In this document: piece after piece, positions 51,029-60,175 of the stretch
Layout: each line of letters starts with the position of its first letter
How positions within the stretch are numbered: the first letter of the stretch is position 1
Translations under genes and position numbers: made by a program
Notes under the pieces: model-generated
What the model was told of the DNA's origin: nothing
What the model saw: the letters and a program-made list of their open reading frames with translations, nothing else
The model's database searches: none
Assembly (NCBI GenBank): GCA_018604165.1
Contig: CP075895.1
Coordinates: forward strand, 496,001-560,000
Length of the DNA: 64,000 nt
Source of the DNA: Chitinophagaceae bacterium LGM1
GTDB taxonomy: Bacteria; Bacteroidota; Bacteroidia; Chitinophagales; Chitinophagaceae
Reading direction: 5' to 3'

Positions 51029-52132
51029 ATGATTTTTGTAAAAGACATCATGGCAGCCATCGAGGCATTTGCACCCATAGCTTATCAAGAGGGGTACGAC
51101 AACAGCGGGCTGCAGGTGGGCGATGCCCAAGCCGTCGTTACGGGTGTTCTGCTGACGCTCGACGTTACAGAAGAAGTATTGGACGAAGCCATAGCGCGAG
51201 GGGCTAATATGGTAGTAGCTCACCACCCAGTCATCTTTTCGGGGTTAAAGCGCATAACAGGGCGCAACTATGTAGAGCGGATTGTACATAAAGCCATCAA
51301 AAACGATATTCATATATATGCTGCCCATACCAATTTGGATAATGTTCGTGGGGGTGTGAATGCTAAAATAGCCGAGAAGCTGGGGCTGATAAACACCGAG
51401 ATACTGTCTGTAATGAGCGGTACGCTTCGCAAACTCTACACTTACGTACCTGTTAACAGCCTCGATAATGTTCGTAATGCTCTTTTTGCAGTTGGTGCGG
51501 GACATATAGGCAAGTATAGCGAGTGTAGTTTTGGTACTGAGGGTATCGGCACTTTCCGTGCAGCAGCAGATGCCAACCCAACAATCGGGGTAGCTGGGGG
51601 TGCAAGGGCAACTGCTGAAGAAGTGAAACTGGAAGTACTGATAGAAAAACACAACGAGGGCAGAGTATTAAAAGCATTATTAGACAACCACCCTTATGAG
51701 GAAGTAGCTTACGAAGTAGTGGCTTTGGAGAACAAAAACCAACAATTAGGGGCAGGCATGGTAGGTTATTTACCCAACCCGATGGGTGAAATGGCATTTT
51801 TAGCTCATATAAAGGAAAAAATGCATATAGGATGTATCAGACATACGGTATTGAAAGGGATAGATATAAAGAAAGTGGCAATATGTGGCGGTTCGGGTAG
51901 CTTTTTATTGAAAGATGCCATGGCAGCAGGAGCAGATGTATTTATTACGGGCGACTATAAATACCATCAGTTTTTTGATGCTGAGGGCAAAATTGTCATT
52001 GCCGATATAGGGCACTTTGAAAGCGAGCAATACACCGTAGAAATATTTGCTGACATAATTAATAGAAAATTTCCTAATTTTGCCGTCCTTGTATCAAAAA
52101 CTAATACAAATCCCGTAAAATATTATTCCTGA
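51029..52132 (+). CDS. NIF3-like dinuclear-metal protein (GTP cyclohydrolase I type 2-like)
   Basis: A 367-residue protein of the NIF3/DUF34 family, which forms hexamers with a two-metal site. It has YDNSGLQVGD, then MVVAHHPVIFSGLKRITG with paired His ligands, YAAHTNLDNVRGGVN, and near the C-terminus ITGDYKYHQFFDAEG and IGHFESEQYTVE. The central ~100 residues are the PII-like insert found in long members. Cellular function remains unsettled in the family. The TGA stop overlaps the next ATG (TGATG), so it is translationally coupled to the zinc-ribbon protein. Confidence 0.9.
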   Translation: MIFVKDIMAAIEAFAPIAYQEGYDNSGLQVGDAQAVVTGVLLTLDVTEEVLDEAIARGANMVVAHHPVIFSGLKRITGRNYVERIVHKAIKNDIHIYAAHTNLDNVRGGVNAKIAEKLGLINTEILSVMSGTLRKLYTYVPVNSLDNVRNALFAVGAGHIGKYSECSFGTEGIGTFRAAADANPTIGVAGGARATAEEVKLEVLIEKHNEGRVLKALLDNHPYEEVAYEVVALENKNQQLGAGMVGYLPNPMGEMAFLAHIKEKMHIGCIRHTVLKGIDIKKVAICGGSGSFLLKDAMAAGADVFITGDYKYHQFFDAEGKIVIADIGHFESEQYTVEIFADIINRKFPNFAVLVSKTNTNPVKYYS

Positions 52133-52887
52133 TGGCTACAGTTAAAGACTTTTCGGTTGAGGAAAAACTGATTGCGGTTCTTACCCTGCAAAAGATTGAC
52201 TCTAAAATAGACGAAATCAAAACGCTGAAGGGCGAACTGCCGATGGAAGTGAAAGACCTGGAAGACGAAATTGAAGGCTTGCAGACGCGCATCCAGAACA
52301 TAGATGCTGAAATTGGCAGCATCAACAGCTTTATAGAGCAAAAGACAGAGGCGAAGAAAGAAGCGACTGCACTGATAAAGAAATACGAAAAGCAGCAGGA
52401 CAATGTAAAAAACAATCGTGAGTTTGAAGCCATCAACAAAGAGATGGAGCTGCAAGAGCTGGAAGTGAAGCTGAACGACAAGCACATAAAAGATGCTAAC
52501 TTTGAACTGAAAGAACGTGGTGTACAACGCCAGCGTACTGAAGATAAAATAAAGGACGTAGAAGAAGTACTGAAAGGCAAGCGCAAAGAATTAGAGAAGA
52601 TTATTGCTGAAACGGAGAAAGAAGAAACAGTATTGGCTGAAAAATCGGCTGCTGCTAAAGAAAAAGTGGATAGCCGCCTGTTGGCAGCTTACGAGCGCAT
52701 CCGTGGTAGCTACAGCAACGGATTGGCAGTAGTACCCATCCACCGCGACTCTTGCGGCGGTTGCTTCAACGTTATACCTCCACAACGCCAGAGCGAAATA
52801 CGCCAGCACAAGAAAATCATCGTGTGCGAGCATTGTGGTCGTGTATTGGTTGACACAGACCTGAACGATAAAGTAGCTATAAAATAA
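52132..52887 (+). CDS. Coiled-coil protein with C4 zinc ribbon
   Basis: A 251-residue protein. Residues ~10-185 form a long antiparallel coiled coil rich in Lys and Glu. The C-terminal zinc ribbon has CGGCFNVIPPQ followed by IIVCEHCGRVL, giving two CxxC knuckles. This is the widespread bacterial zf-RING_7/CdsZ-like type, whose function is poorly defined but which commonly sits next to NIF3 genes, as here. It is coupled to NIF3 by a one-base overlap and ends at a hairpin terminator. Confidence 0.88.
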   Translation: MATVKDFSVEEKLIAVLTLQKIDSKIDEIKTLKGELPMEVKDLEDEIEGLQTRIQNIDAEIGSINSFIEQKTEAKKEATALIKKYEKQQDNVKNNREFEAINKEMELQELEVKLNDKHIKDANFELKERGVQRQRTEDKIKDVEEVLKGKRKELEKIIAETEKEETVLAEKSAAAKEKVDSRLLAAYERIRGSYSNGLAVVPIHRDSCGGCFNVIPPQRQSEIRQHKKIIVCEHCGRVLVDTDLNDKVAIK

Positions 52888-52909
52888 GAATTGATTTAAT
52901 GTATAATGC

Positions 52910-52930
52910 AAAGGGGCTTTTAGCCCCTTT
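52910..52930 (+). terminator. Terminator after the zinc-ribbon gene
   Basis: AAAGGGGCT and AGCCCCTTT form a 9-bp stem with a 3-nt loop, then GTTATTTT. Confidence 0.82.
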
Positions 52931-52982
52931 GTTATTTTACCAAATCTATAAACAAAGCATTCGTTTCAACAGGTTTTTGCCG

Positions 52983-52990
52983 TACTTTTG
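52983..52990 (+). promoter_or_regulatory. -7 promoter box (TACTTTTG) of etfBA
   Basis: TAnnTTTG match, 56 nt before the etfB ATG. Confidence 0.5.
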
Positions 52991-53046
52991 CCAACCATTT
53001 CAGCTACATAATTGTAGTTTATTAGTATACAAAATCTCGAAATCTG

Positions 53047-53790
53047 ATGAAGATATTAGTTTGTATCAGCCAGGTGCCTGACACTACTACCAAAATCGCT
53101 TTTAGCGATAACAATACACAATTCAACACAGCAGGTGTTACGCTTATCATCAATCCGTACGATGAATGGTATGCACTTGTACGCGCGTTGGAACTGAAAG
53201 AAGCAGGCATTGCCAATACGGTAAACCTTGTAACTGTAGGTAAAGCAGATGCAGAGCCTGTTATACGCAAAGCCCTGGCATTGGGTGGCGACGAGGCTAT
53301 CCGCATAGATACAGACAGCAACGACCCGTTTGTGGTAGCCGCACAGATAGCGGAATATGCAAAGAGCGAAGGTTATGACCTAGTGCTGTGTGGTAAAGAA
53401 TCTATTGACTACAACAACGGTGTAATGGGTGCTATGCTGGCAGAATTGCTGGATATGAACTATATAGGTTTTGCTTCTGCATTGGATATAGCAGGTGGCG
53501 TAGCTACCGTTAAACGCGAAATAGAAGGCGGTGAAGAAACAGATACTTGCGCACTGCCATTGGTAGTGTCTTGTCAAAAAGGCATGTCGGAAGCACGCAT
53601 ACCAAACATGCGCGGTATTATGGCTGCACGCACCAAGCCATTGAAAGTTGTAGCACCTGCTGCCATCAGCCCGTTGACAACTATCGCTTCTTACGACTTA
53701 CCACCAGCCAAAACAGGCGTGAAGATGATAGACGAAAACAATATGGACGAATTGGTAGCCTTGCTACATAGCGAAGCAAAAGTTATTTGA
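53047..53790 (+). CDS. etfB: Electron transfer flavoprotein beta subunit
   Basis: A 247-residue subunit carrying the AMP/FAD-side domain of ETF, which passes electrons from acyl-CoA dehydrogenases to the respiratory chain. It has CISQVPDTTTKIAF, INPYDEWYALVRALELKE, LVLCGKESIDYNNGVMGAML and the recognition-loop region PNMRGIMAARTKPL. The length is usual for the bacterial housekeeping type. It is followed by etfA after 79 bp, a gap that contains the dispersed upstream motif. Confidence 0.95.
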   Translation: MKILVCISQVPDTTTKIAFSDNNTQFNTAGVTLIINPYDEWYALVRALELKEAGIANTVNLVTVGKADAEPVIRKALALGGDEAIRIDTDSNDPFVVAAQIAEYAKSEGYDLVLCGKESIDYNNGVMGAMLAELLDMNYIGFASALDIAGGVATVKREIEGGEETDTCALPLVVSCQKGMSEARIPNMRGIMAARTKPLKVVAPAAISPLTTIASYDLPPAKTGVKMIDENNMDELVALLHSEAKVI

Positions 53791-53840
53791 TTAGTAGAGA
53801 GTAGTAAGCCTTAAGTAGAAAGTAATAGGTAACACATTTT

Positions 53841-53862
53841 TTTGAATTTAGACTTTTGAATT
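53841..53862 (+). repeat. Dispersed upstream motif, copy 2 (before etfA)
   Basis: TTTGAATTTAGACTTTTGAA plus TT, one mismatch from copy 1, ending 7 bp before the etfA ATG. Confidence 0.6.
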
Positions 53863-53869
53863 GATTGAT

Positions 53870-54847
53870 ATGTCAATAATAGTATTAGCAGAAAACGCGC
53901 AAGGTTCTTTTAAGAAAAAGACATTTGAAGCAGTACAGTATGCCGCAGAACTGGCGCAGAAAACAGGTGCAAGCGTTACAGCCGTAGCATTGGGTAATGT
54001 AAACGACGCTGCTATGCAGGAGTTGGGTGCTTATGGCGCTAGCAAAGTATTGCATGTAGCAGATGCCCGCCTCGATAACCTGAATGCTCGAGCATACACC
54101 AAAGCACTTGCAACAGCCGCTGAAAAAGAAGGCGCGAAAGTAATAGTATGCCTGCACGATGTAACTGGCAAAGCAGTAGCACCACGCCTCTCTGCCCGCC
54201 TGAAGGCTGGCATGGTAGCAGGTGCAGTATCACAACCCGATACAAGCAATGGTTTTGTTGTGAAGAAAACGGTTTTTTCAGGTAAAGCGTATGCGTTTGT
54301 CAACATTACTACTGATGTAAAAATCATCAACCTGATGCCTAATACATTTGCAGTGAAGAAAGGCGAAGGCAGCGCAACGGTTGAAAAGCTGGATGTGGCA
54401 TTTGAAGACAAAGACTTTGGCATAACAGTAAAAGAAGTAAATAAAATAACTGGCACTGTGCCACTAAGCGAAGCGGAACTGGTAGTAAGCGGCGGACGTG
54501 GTATGAAAGGACCTGAAAATTGGCATATACTGGAAGCATTAGCTGCTGAATTGGGTGCAGCAACCGCTTGTAGCCGTCCTGTGGCAGATTCTCACTGGCG
54601 CCCGCACCACGAGCACGTTGGGCAAACAGGAGGTACTATACGTCCTAACCTGTATATAGCTGCAGGCATCAGCGGTGCTATACAGCACTTGGCAGGTGTT
54701 AATAGCTCTAAGACGATAGTAGTTATCAATAAAGATGCCGAAGCTCCTTTCTTCAAAGCGGCAGATTACGGTGTGTTGGGAGATGTGATGGATGTACTAC
54801 CCCGCCTGACGGAAGCCGTTAAAAAATGGAAAGCATCGCAGAACTAA
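53870..54847 (+). CDS. etfA: Electron transfer flavoprotein alpha subunit
   Basis: A 325-residue partner of EtfB. The N-terminal domain opens with MSIIVLAENAQGSFKKKTFE. The C-terminal FAD-binding domain has VSGGRGMKGPENWHILEALA, SRPVADSHWRPHHEHVGQTG and PNLYIAAGISGAIQHLAGV, all family signatures. ATG 53870 was chosen over an in-frame TTG at 53861 that overlaps the repeated upstream motif. It forms a heterodimer with EtfB in the cytoplasm. Confidence 0.95.
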   Translation: MSIIVLAENAQGSFKKKTFEAVQYAAELAQKTGASVTAVALGNVNDAAMQELGAYGASKVLHVADARLDNLNARAYTKALATAAEKEGAKVIVCLHDVTGKAVAPRLSARLKAGMVAGAVSQPDTSNGFVVKKTVFSGKAYAFVNITTDVKIINLMPNTFAVKKGEGSATVEKLDVAFEDKDFGITVKEVNKITGTVPLSEAELVVSGGRGMKGPENWHILEALAAELGAATACSRPVADSHWRPHHEHVGQTGGTIRPNLYIAAGISGAIQHLAGVNSSKTIVVINKDAEAPFFKAADYGVLGDVMDVLPRLTEAVKKWKASQN

Positions 54848-54872
54848 TATTGCAATAGCTTGATGATATGAT

Positions 54873-54897
54873 AAAGGGTAGCGATTTGCTACCCTTT
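54873..54897. terminator. Terminator after etfBA
   Basis: AAAGGGTAGC and GCTACCCTTT form a perfect 10-bp stem with a 5-nt loop, flanked by T-rich sequence. It lies between convergent genes. Confidence 0.85.
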
Positions 54898-54898
54898 G

Positions 54899-55108
54899 TT
54901 ATTTAGTCGTAATTATTTTCTGTGTATTCAATTGGTGTTGTATATAGCCTGCTTTTTTCGGCACACGGTTCCAGTTCTTTCGTTCACATTCCAACGATTT
55001 TTTGTCATAGGTAATACGCCCGTTGGTATGGTGTTGTTTTGACTGTTGTTGTGTGCAGCTTGTAAAAACTATTATGAAGCCTATTGTTAGTAGATTGAAG
55101 TCTTGCAT
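54899..55108 (-). CDS. Small putative lipoprotein
   Basis: A 69-residue protein with a hydrophobic N-terminal helix and a lipobox-like end (TIGFIIVFTSC), followed by a short polar chain rich in Gln, Lys and Asn. The lipidation Cys at 18 supports a real lipoprotein rather than a chance ORF. It lies 18 bp downstream of the antiporter gene on the same strand. No family is recognised. Confidence 0.5.
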   Translation of the reverse strand: MQDFNLLTIGFIIVFTSCTQQQSKQHHTNGRITYDKKSLECERKNWNRVPKKAGYIQHQLNTQKIITTK

Positions 55109-55126
55109 ATAAATAGTTTAATTACA

Positions 55127-57349
55127 TCAAATAACAGCAGCAATCAGTTCCGCATCACCTACAATCCATACTTTATCGCCCACTTCAAATACAGTATACG
55201 ACTCAGGGTTCAGGATACGTCTGCCATCTCTTTCAATACCTACTATCAATCCATTTGTTTTTTCCCTGATACCACTATCGCGAATGCTATGTCCTAATAA
55301 TGCCGAACTTTCGTTAATTGTCAGCTTTTTCAGCACTATATCTTTTTTGTCTTGTACTGCTAAAGACAAACCGTTCTCTGGTTCTATAAACTTCTTGAAT
55401 GCTTCCAGTTGTTCGTCTGTGCCTATCACAAACATTTTATCGCCCGGATATAAACGTTCATACCTGCCAGGGGCGGGTATTGTATGCAAGTCGCCCCGTT
55501 TTATCATAGCAATGTTAATGCCGAATTGCTCGCGTATCTGCATCTCTTCAAGTGTTTTGCCTGTGTGTATTGCACCTGCTGGGAATGAGATGCGGGCAAT
55601 ATGTGCATCCCACGGCGCTAACTCGCGCAGGCTGGCTTTTGCTTCCTGCATTTCCCGATGATAAAAATTGAACATAAACCTGTCCTCAAGCCTGATGTAA
55701 AACTTATGGATGCGCTTTGAAAATATGGCGGCAGATGCTACAAGTAATGCAGAGCCTGCAATAGCTACAACTACAGGGAAAAAACTAAGCATGAAGATGC
55801 TGATATAAAGTATAGATACACCTGCACGTATTAGCCTGAGAAACAATAAGGGTGCATGATAACGCTTATTGGCCCACAGGGCAGCGGTTGATTGCGGCTG
55901 TACCTTACGTAATACCAATGCCCATAGGAAAGGCGATATTGTACCTAAGCAAATGATAGCTGTTATCACTTCGCCCCATGTCCCTGCAATTACATTTTCA
56001 TCTATCCATACGTGTACATAACGTACAAAAATGAAAATAATACCTAAAATGATTAATGAAAAAACAATGATGGTCATAGCTGTACCCTGCAATACATTTC
56101 GCCAGTCATTGGCAGTAGTGATGGATTGTGTGCCGGTACTATACCTGTGAAGTATCTTTTTCCACGATTGTGGCAGTATCTTTTCTATAAACTGGTATGT
56201 GGGCCCGGCCAGTTTTATCATGTAAGGTGTAGAAAAAGTAGTAAGGGCAGATACTGCTACTGCTATAGGATACAAAAAACTGCTGGTTACATTCAGCGTT
56301 ACACCCAGTGTAGCGATAATGAAGGAAAATTCGCCTATTTGCGCCATGCTCATACCCGCATGTATGGCGCGTTTTAGAGGTTGGCCTGCTATCAAAGCGC
56401 CTGCCGTTACGTGGACTGTCTTGGTAACGATAAGGGTGAGCGTAATAAGTAAGATAGGTATGGCATAGTCTGCCAGCACTTTCGGGTCTATCAGCATACC
56501 TACTGATACAAAGAAAACAGCACCGAACAAATCCTTTACTGGTTGTACGATGTGTTCTATGCGTTCTGCCTGTACAGTTTCTGCAAGGATAGAGCCCATT
56601 ACAAATGCACCTAAGGCAGGCGAGAAACCTGCTTTGGCAGATAGCATTACCATGCCCAAACACATGCCTACAGCCAGCACCAATAGCGTTTCGTTATTGA
56701 GGTGTTTTTGTGCACGGCTCAAGAAAGAAGGTATAAAGAAGATGCCCGCTATAAACCATAGTATCAAAAAGAAAGCTAGTGAAAGTACAGATGTAAGCAT
56801 CTGGGTACCTGCAAATTCCCTGCTTACAGCAATAGTTGACAGTAATACCATCAATACTACTGCTACAAGGTCTTCGATAATTAATACACCGAAAACCAGT
56901 TCTGCAAACCTTCTGCCTTTCAATCCCATTTCATCGAACGAGCGGAGTATTATCGTTGTAGAAGCGATGCTCATAATGCCACCCAAAAAGATACAATCCA
57001 TGGTTGGCCAACCCAGCAACTTTCCTAATACAATACCTATACCTAGCATGGCAGATACCTCAATAAGGGCTGTAATAGATGAGGTGCCACCAACATGCAT
57101 TAACTTCTTAAAACTGAATTCGAGCCCAAGCGTAAAGAGCAGGAATATGACTCCTATCTCTGCCCAAACACGTACGTTTTGTATATCCGTTATGGTAGGA
57201 AACAAGGTAAAGTTGGGGCTTACTAGCAAGCCGGCAAGAATATAACCTAATACCACAGGTTGCTTCAGCCGCTTGAACAACAGCGTAGTAATACCTGCTA
57301 CAATCAGTATCAGCGCAAGGTCTTGTATGAGGTGTGGTAAGTGGTTCAT
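55127..57349 (-). CDS. CPA2-family cation:proton antiporter with TrkA-C domains
   Basis: A 740-residue inner-membrane transporter. The Na+/H+-exchanger domain spans about 5-385, with VLGYILAGLLVSP, FTLGLEFSFKKL and FSPALGAFVMGSILAET. Four further helices follow near 415-545, an extension seen in some Kef-like proteins. The cytoplasmic C-terminus has two TrkA-C-type modules (about 590-655 and 675-740), ending in GLIVGIERDGRRI and VGDKVWIVGDAE. No TrkA-N nucleotide domain separates them. It is likely a K+ or Na+/H+ antiporter in pH or ion homeostasis; ion specificity is not visible. Confidence 0.88.
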   Translation of the reverse strand: MNHLPHLIQDLALILIVAGITTLLFKRLKQPVVLGYILAGLLVSPNFTLFPTITDIQNVRVWAEIGVIFLLFTLGLEFSFKKLMHVGGTSSITALIEVSAMLGIGIVLGKLLGWPTMDCIFLGGIMSIASTTIILRSFDEMGLKGRRFAELVFGVLIIEDLVAVVLMVLLSTIAVSREFAGTQMLTSVLSLAFFLILWFIAGIFFIPSFLSRAQKHLNNETLLVLAVGMCLGMVMLSAKAGFSPALGAFVMGSILAETVQAERIEHIVQPVKDLFGAVFFVSVGMLIDPKVLADYAIPILLITLTLIVTKTVHVTAGALIAGQPLKRAIHAGMSMAQIGEFSFIIATLGVTLNVTSSFLYPIAVAVSALTTFSTPYMIKLAGPTYQFIEKILPQSWKKILHRYSTGTQSITTANDWRNVLQGTAMTIIVFSLIILGIIFIFVRYVHVWIDENVIAGTWGEVITAIICLGTISPFLWALVLRKVQPQSTAALWANKRYHAPLLFLRLIRAGVSILYISIFMLSFFPVVVAIAGSALLVASAAIFSKRIHKFYIRLEDRFMFNFYHREMQEAKASLRELAPWDAHIARISFPAGAIHTGKTLEEMQIREQFGINIAMIKRGDLHTIPAPGRYERLYPGDKMFVIGTDEQLEAFKKFIEPENGLSLAVQDKKDIVLKKLTINESSALLGHSIRDSGIREKTNGLIVGIERDGRRILNPESYTVFEVGDKVWIVGDAELIAAVI

Positions 57350-57470
57350 GCAATACTATAAAAATAGTACATTGAAAATTAATGCCGCGTTATTTCAACT
57401 TCATAGCAAATAGTAAAAGCAACAATATTCATCCGCAATATTTGATGTATCTTAGTACAAATAACTGTTG

Positions 57471-58316
57471 ATGCGTTTATTTATATTCACTTTTATAGCA
57501 CTGTTTTTTGGTAGCATGGGTGCAAAGGCTCAATGTACAGGAACAACTATTTCTGTCTATGATATTACGGCAGATAGTGCAACTATATCATGGCCTGCTC
57601 CTGGAGCAGTTGCAGGATACGAATATGCAGTACTACCTGCTACATCTCCACAGCCAACAACCGGAACGGTAACCATTAATCTTAACGTGCGTGTTGGTGC
57701 ATTAACACCCGGACTGGCGTATAAGGCATGGCACCGTACCAATTGCGGTGGCGGGCAATATAGCAGTTGGATAAGCCTCAGCTTTTCTACACCTTGCGGT
57801 ACACCAGCCACCATCAATATCACAAATGTAAAAGGTGACAGTGCTGATGTAAGTTGGACACAAGTAAGCCCTGGGGCCAACTATCAATACTTTGCAGATA
57901 CCTTGAGTGTAAACCCTGCGAATGGTACGAATGTAAATACAAACAGTACAAGGCTAAAGGGATTATTGCCAGGCAAAACATACTATACTTTTGTACGCAC
58001 AGACTGTGGTAATGGGGTGTATTCTCCGTGGACATCTGCAAGCTTTTTTACAAAATGGACAAGTAGTATTAATAGCACAGTGCCTACAGATGCAATAACT
58101 ATCTACCCTAATCCTGCAAACGATTGGTTGTATATTAAAGCTCCGTTAGGTAAGGTATTCACGGTTAATATCTATAATTATGCAGGTGTGTTAGTGCTTT
58201 CAGAGAATGGTATTAATAGAAATACTATTAACATCAGCAATCTTCAAAGCGGGCTGTATTTTGTAAAATTGACAGGTGAAAACACATTAAATACATTCAA
58301 AATAGAGAAACATTAA
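57471..58316 (+). CDS. Fibronectin type III protein with type IX sorting domain
   Basis: A 281-residue secreted protein. A signal peptide occupies residues 1-20 (FIALFFGSMGAKAQ). Two fibronectin type III repeats span about 21-108 and 110-192, each ending with a TxCGxGxYSxW-like motif (RTNCGGGQYSSW, RTDCGNGVYSPW). The C-terminal ~75 residues (ITIYPNPANDWLYI, then ISNLQSGLYFVKL) form the type A sorting domain of the type IX secretion system. It should be exported and attached to or released from the cell surface. The binding partner is unknown. ATG 57471 is preferred over TTG 57468. Confidence 0.9.
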   Translation: MRLFIFTFIALFFGSMGAKAQCTGTTISVYDITADSATISWPAPGAVAGYEYAVLPATSPQPTTGTVTINLNVRVGALTPGLAYKAWHRTNCGGGQYSSWISLSFSTPCGTPATINITNVKGDSADVSWTQVSPGANYQYFADTLSVNPANGTNVNTNSTRLKGLLPGKTYYTFVRTDCGNGVYSPWTSASFFTKWTSSINSTVPTDAITIYPNPANDWLYIKAPLGKVFTVNIYNYAGVLVLSENGINRNTINISNLQSGLYFVKLTGENTLNTFKIEKH

Positions 58317-58348
58317 CTAACGCTTAACCCCTAATTACAGGCATTTAT

Positions 58349-58356
58349 TATCTTTG
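58349..58356 (+). promoter_or_regulatory. -7 promoter box (TATCTTTG) of the lipoprotein gene
   Basis: TAnnTTTG match, 38 nt before ATG 58395. Confidence 0.55.
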
Positions 58357-58394
58357 CATAGCATATACGTAAGAGAGATATAAAAAACATAAAA

Positions 58395-58844
58395 ATGAAA
58401 AAACAAGTATCTCTTTTTAGTTTCGTTGCTATCATCTCTTGTTTCGCATGCAATAAAGGACAAGTGAATACATTTCCACAGGGTTCTTCTTATGGCAATT
58501 CGGGGCTTACATACCAGGAAATCAATGGTACATATAAAATGTATGATAGTATTTACTTTATGGGTAATGTAGGCTATCAGCCTATAGATCCTAAATTCCG
58601 TTATAAAATTGACAGACCTGAATCAATTAACATAACCAACGAGAATGGAGTAGGAGTGTTTAACTACCAGGGGTATAAATATATTGAAACGAAAGGAGTA
58701 ATGAACGAATACATGACTAGCAATCCTGGCTTTACATACACAAAAATCCGTTTCAACAAGGATAGCATCTACGTGAATTTTTTCAATATCAATTACAGGA
58801 ACGATAGCGCATTGAATATTACTGTAAAAGGATACAAACTGTAA
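58395..58844 (+). CDS. Putative lipoprotein of unknown function
   Basis: A 149-residue protein with a lipoprotein signal ending SCFAC (lipidated Cys at ~19), then a beta-rich domain with repeated short strands (YKMYDSIYFMGNVGY, YTKIRFNKDSIYVNFF). No family is recognised. It is probably anchored in the outer membrane or periplasm. It has its own promoter box and ends at a perfect long hairpin. Confidence 0.75.
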   Translation: MKKQVSLFSFVAIISCFACNKGQVNTFPQGSSYGNSGLTYQEINGTYKMYDSIYFMGNVGYQPIDPKFRYKIDRPESINITNENGVGVFNYQGYKYIETKGVMNEYMTSNPGFTYTKIRFNKDSIYVNFFNINYRNDSALNITVKGYKL

Positions 58845-58865
58845 TTCTATTGTATATTATAAATA

Positions 58866-58901
58866 AAATAACAAAGGCTGCTTATGCAGCCTTTGTTATT
58901 T
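58866..58901. terminator. Long bidirectional terminator
   Basis: AAATAACAAAGGCTGC and its exact complement form a perfect 16-bp stem with a TTAT loop. The right arm overlaps the stop codon of the convergent AlkA-like gene, so it serves both transcripts. Confidence 0.9.
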
Positions 58902-59495
58902 AGCATCTTTGCTCCGCCACATCAGCATACAGGCATAGGTTCTGTATGGTTTCCACTTGTTGGCTATTTGTAGCATTTTCTCTTTCATTTCCTTTTTATT
59001 TGTTGCATCTATGCCATATAGCCCGCAAATACCTTGCTGGATGCCCAAATCGTCTATGGCAAAAACATCTTCCCTGCCAAGTGCAAACATCAATAGCATC
59101 TCTACCGTCCACCTACCAACACCTTTGATAGGCAGCAAGAATTGCATCACCTCTTCATCACTCATCTTGTACAGCTTTTTATCTTCCATGCCATGTGCTA
59201 AGGCGTAGTTGGCTACATTTTTTACATAGTTAGCTTTTGCGTTTGACAGGCCTATTTTCCTTAAGTCCTCATGTGGGGTGTCTGCTATCTGCTGTGGTGT
59301 AGGTTCTTTACTGCCATACAAAGCAAGAAAGCGGTTATAAATAATATCTGCCACTTTTGTACTCAGTTGCTGGCTGATGATAGATGCACATAAATACAAA
59401 CAGATATTTTTACGCTTTTGCAACTTCAGCCCGGGATGCTGCGTAATGAGCTTTCTTAGTTTTTTGTCTTTTTGTAAATGTTCCTGATATGACAT
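58896..59495 (-). CDS. AlkA-like DNA-3-methyladenine glycosylase
   Basis: A 199-residue base-excision-repair enzyme of the HhH-GPD superfamily. It has LCASIISQQLSTKVADIIY, a helix-hairpin-helix LLPIKGVGRWTVEMLLMFALG and the catalytic Asp in DVFAIDDLGIQQG, as in DNA-3-methyladenine glycosylase II. It lacks the N-terminal beta domain of E. coli AlkA, giving the compact form. It would remove alkylated purines from DNA in the cytoplasm. It stands alone between two terminators. Confidence 0.88.
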   Translation of the reverse strand: MSYQEHLQKDKKLRKLITQHPGLKLQKRKNICLYLCASIISQQLSTKVADIIYNRFLALYGSKEPTPQQIADTPHEDLRKIGLSNAKANYVKNVANYALAHGMEDKKLYKMSDEEVMQFLLPIKGVGRWTVEMLLMFALGREDVFAIDDLGIQQGICGLYGIDATNKKEMKEKMLQIANKWKPYRTYACMLMWRSKDAK

Positions 59496-59561
59496 AGCTA
59501 TTGAAGCATTTTAATACAATATCGCACAAAAACGCTAATAAAAATTCTTCAGGATTATTGC

Positions 59562-60002
59562 TTATCTGTTCCCTTTCTGTGTAAACTTCAGGTGGGTTTG
59601 TATAAAGCCGTTGTTCGTGTAAAAAGCATGGGCTTCTTCTCGCCAGTTGCTCGATGTTACTTCAAATACATCATACTCCGTTGGGTTGATGGATGCTTGG
59701 AGAGCAGCAATCATTTGTTTGCCAACACCATTGCCACGGTATGCTTCGTCAATATACATTTCCTGTATTTCGTAAGCAGTGCCTGTATGGTGCAGTAGTT
59801 GCTGGCTATGGCAACTGATAAAGCCCGATGGTACACCATCTACATCAGCCACTAAGTATATAATGTTGTCATCCACTATATTACGCTCATAACACCTTGC
59901 AAATCGCTCTCTGTCATGCTCTTTTTGTGATAGTTTGCAGAGCATATCATATACAACATTTGCATCCTCAATAGTTGCTTTGCGAATGGTTACTTCGTAC
60001 AT
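59562..60002 (-). CDS. GNAT-family N-acetyltransferase
   Basis: A 146-residue enzyme of the GNAT fold. The acetyl-CoA-binding motif A is EMYIDEAYRGNGVGKQMIAAL, followed by VFEVTSSNWREEAHAFYTNNGF. The substrate is unknown. It lies downstream of the atp operon terminator, in the position where atpG would be expected, and is not part of the ATP synthase. Confidence 0.87.
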   Translation of the reverse strand: MYEVTIRKATIEDANVVYDMLCKLSQKEHDRERFARCYERNIVDDNIIYLVADVDGVPSGFISCHSQQLLHHTGTAYEIQEMYIDEAYRGNGVGKQMIAALQASINPTEYDVFEVTSSNWREEAHAFYTNNGFIQTHLKFTQKGNR

Positions 60003-60129
60003 GCCATATCATTTAGTGTACACGATATTCATTAAATAGTATAAACGGAATGTTGCGTGATATTTAAGTTTGTATGACGGATTGCTAATATAATTGACTG
60101 ATGAAATCTGGTGAATATATAAAACAACA

Positions 60130-60153
60130 AAAGCCCCGCTATAGCGGGGCTTT
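60130..60153 (-). terminator. Terminator of the atpBEFHA operon
   Basis: AAAGCCCCGCT and AGCGGGGCTTT form a perfect 11-bp GC-rich stem. On the minus strand it is followed by TGTTGTTTTAT. It lies 22 bp after the atpA stop. Confidence 0.9.
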
Positions 60154-60175
60154 CTTATCATTATAGATGATACTC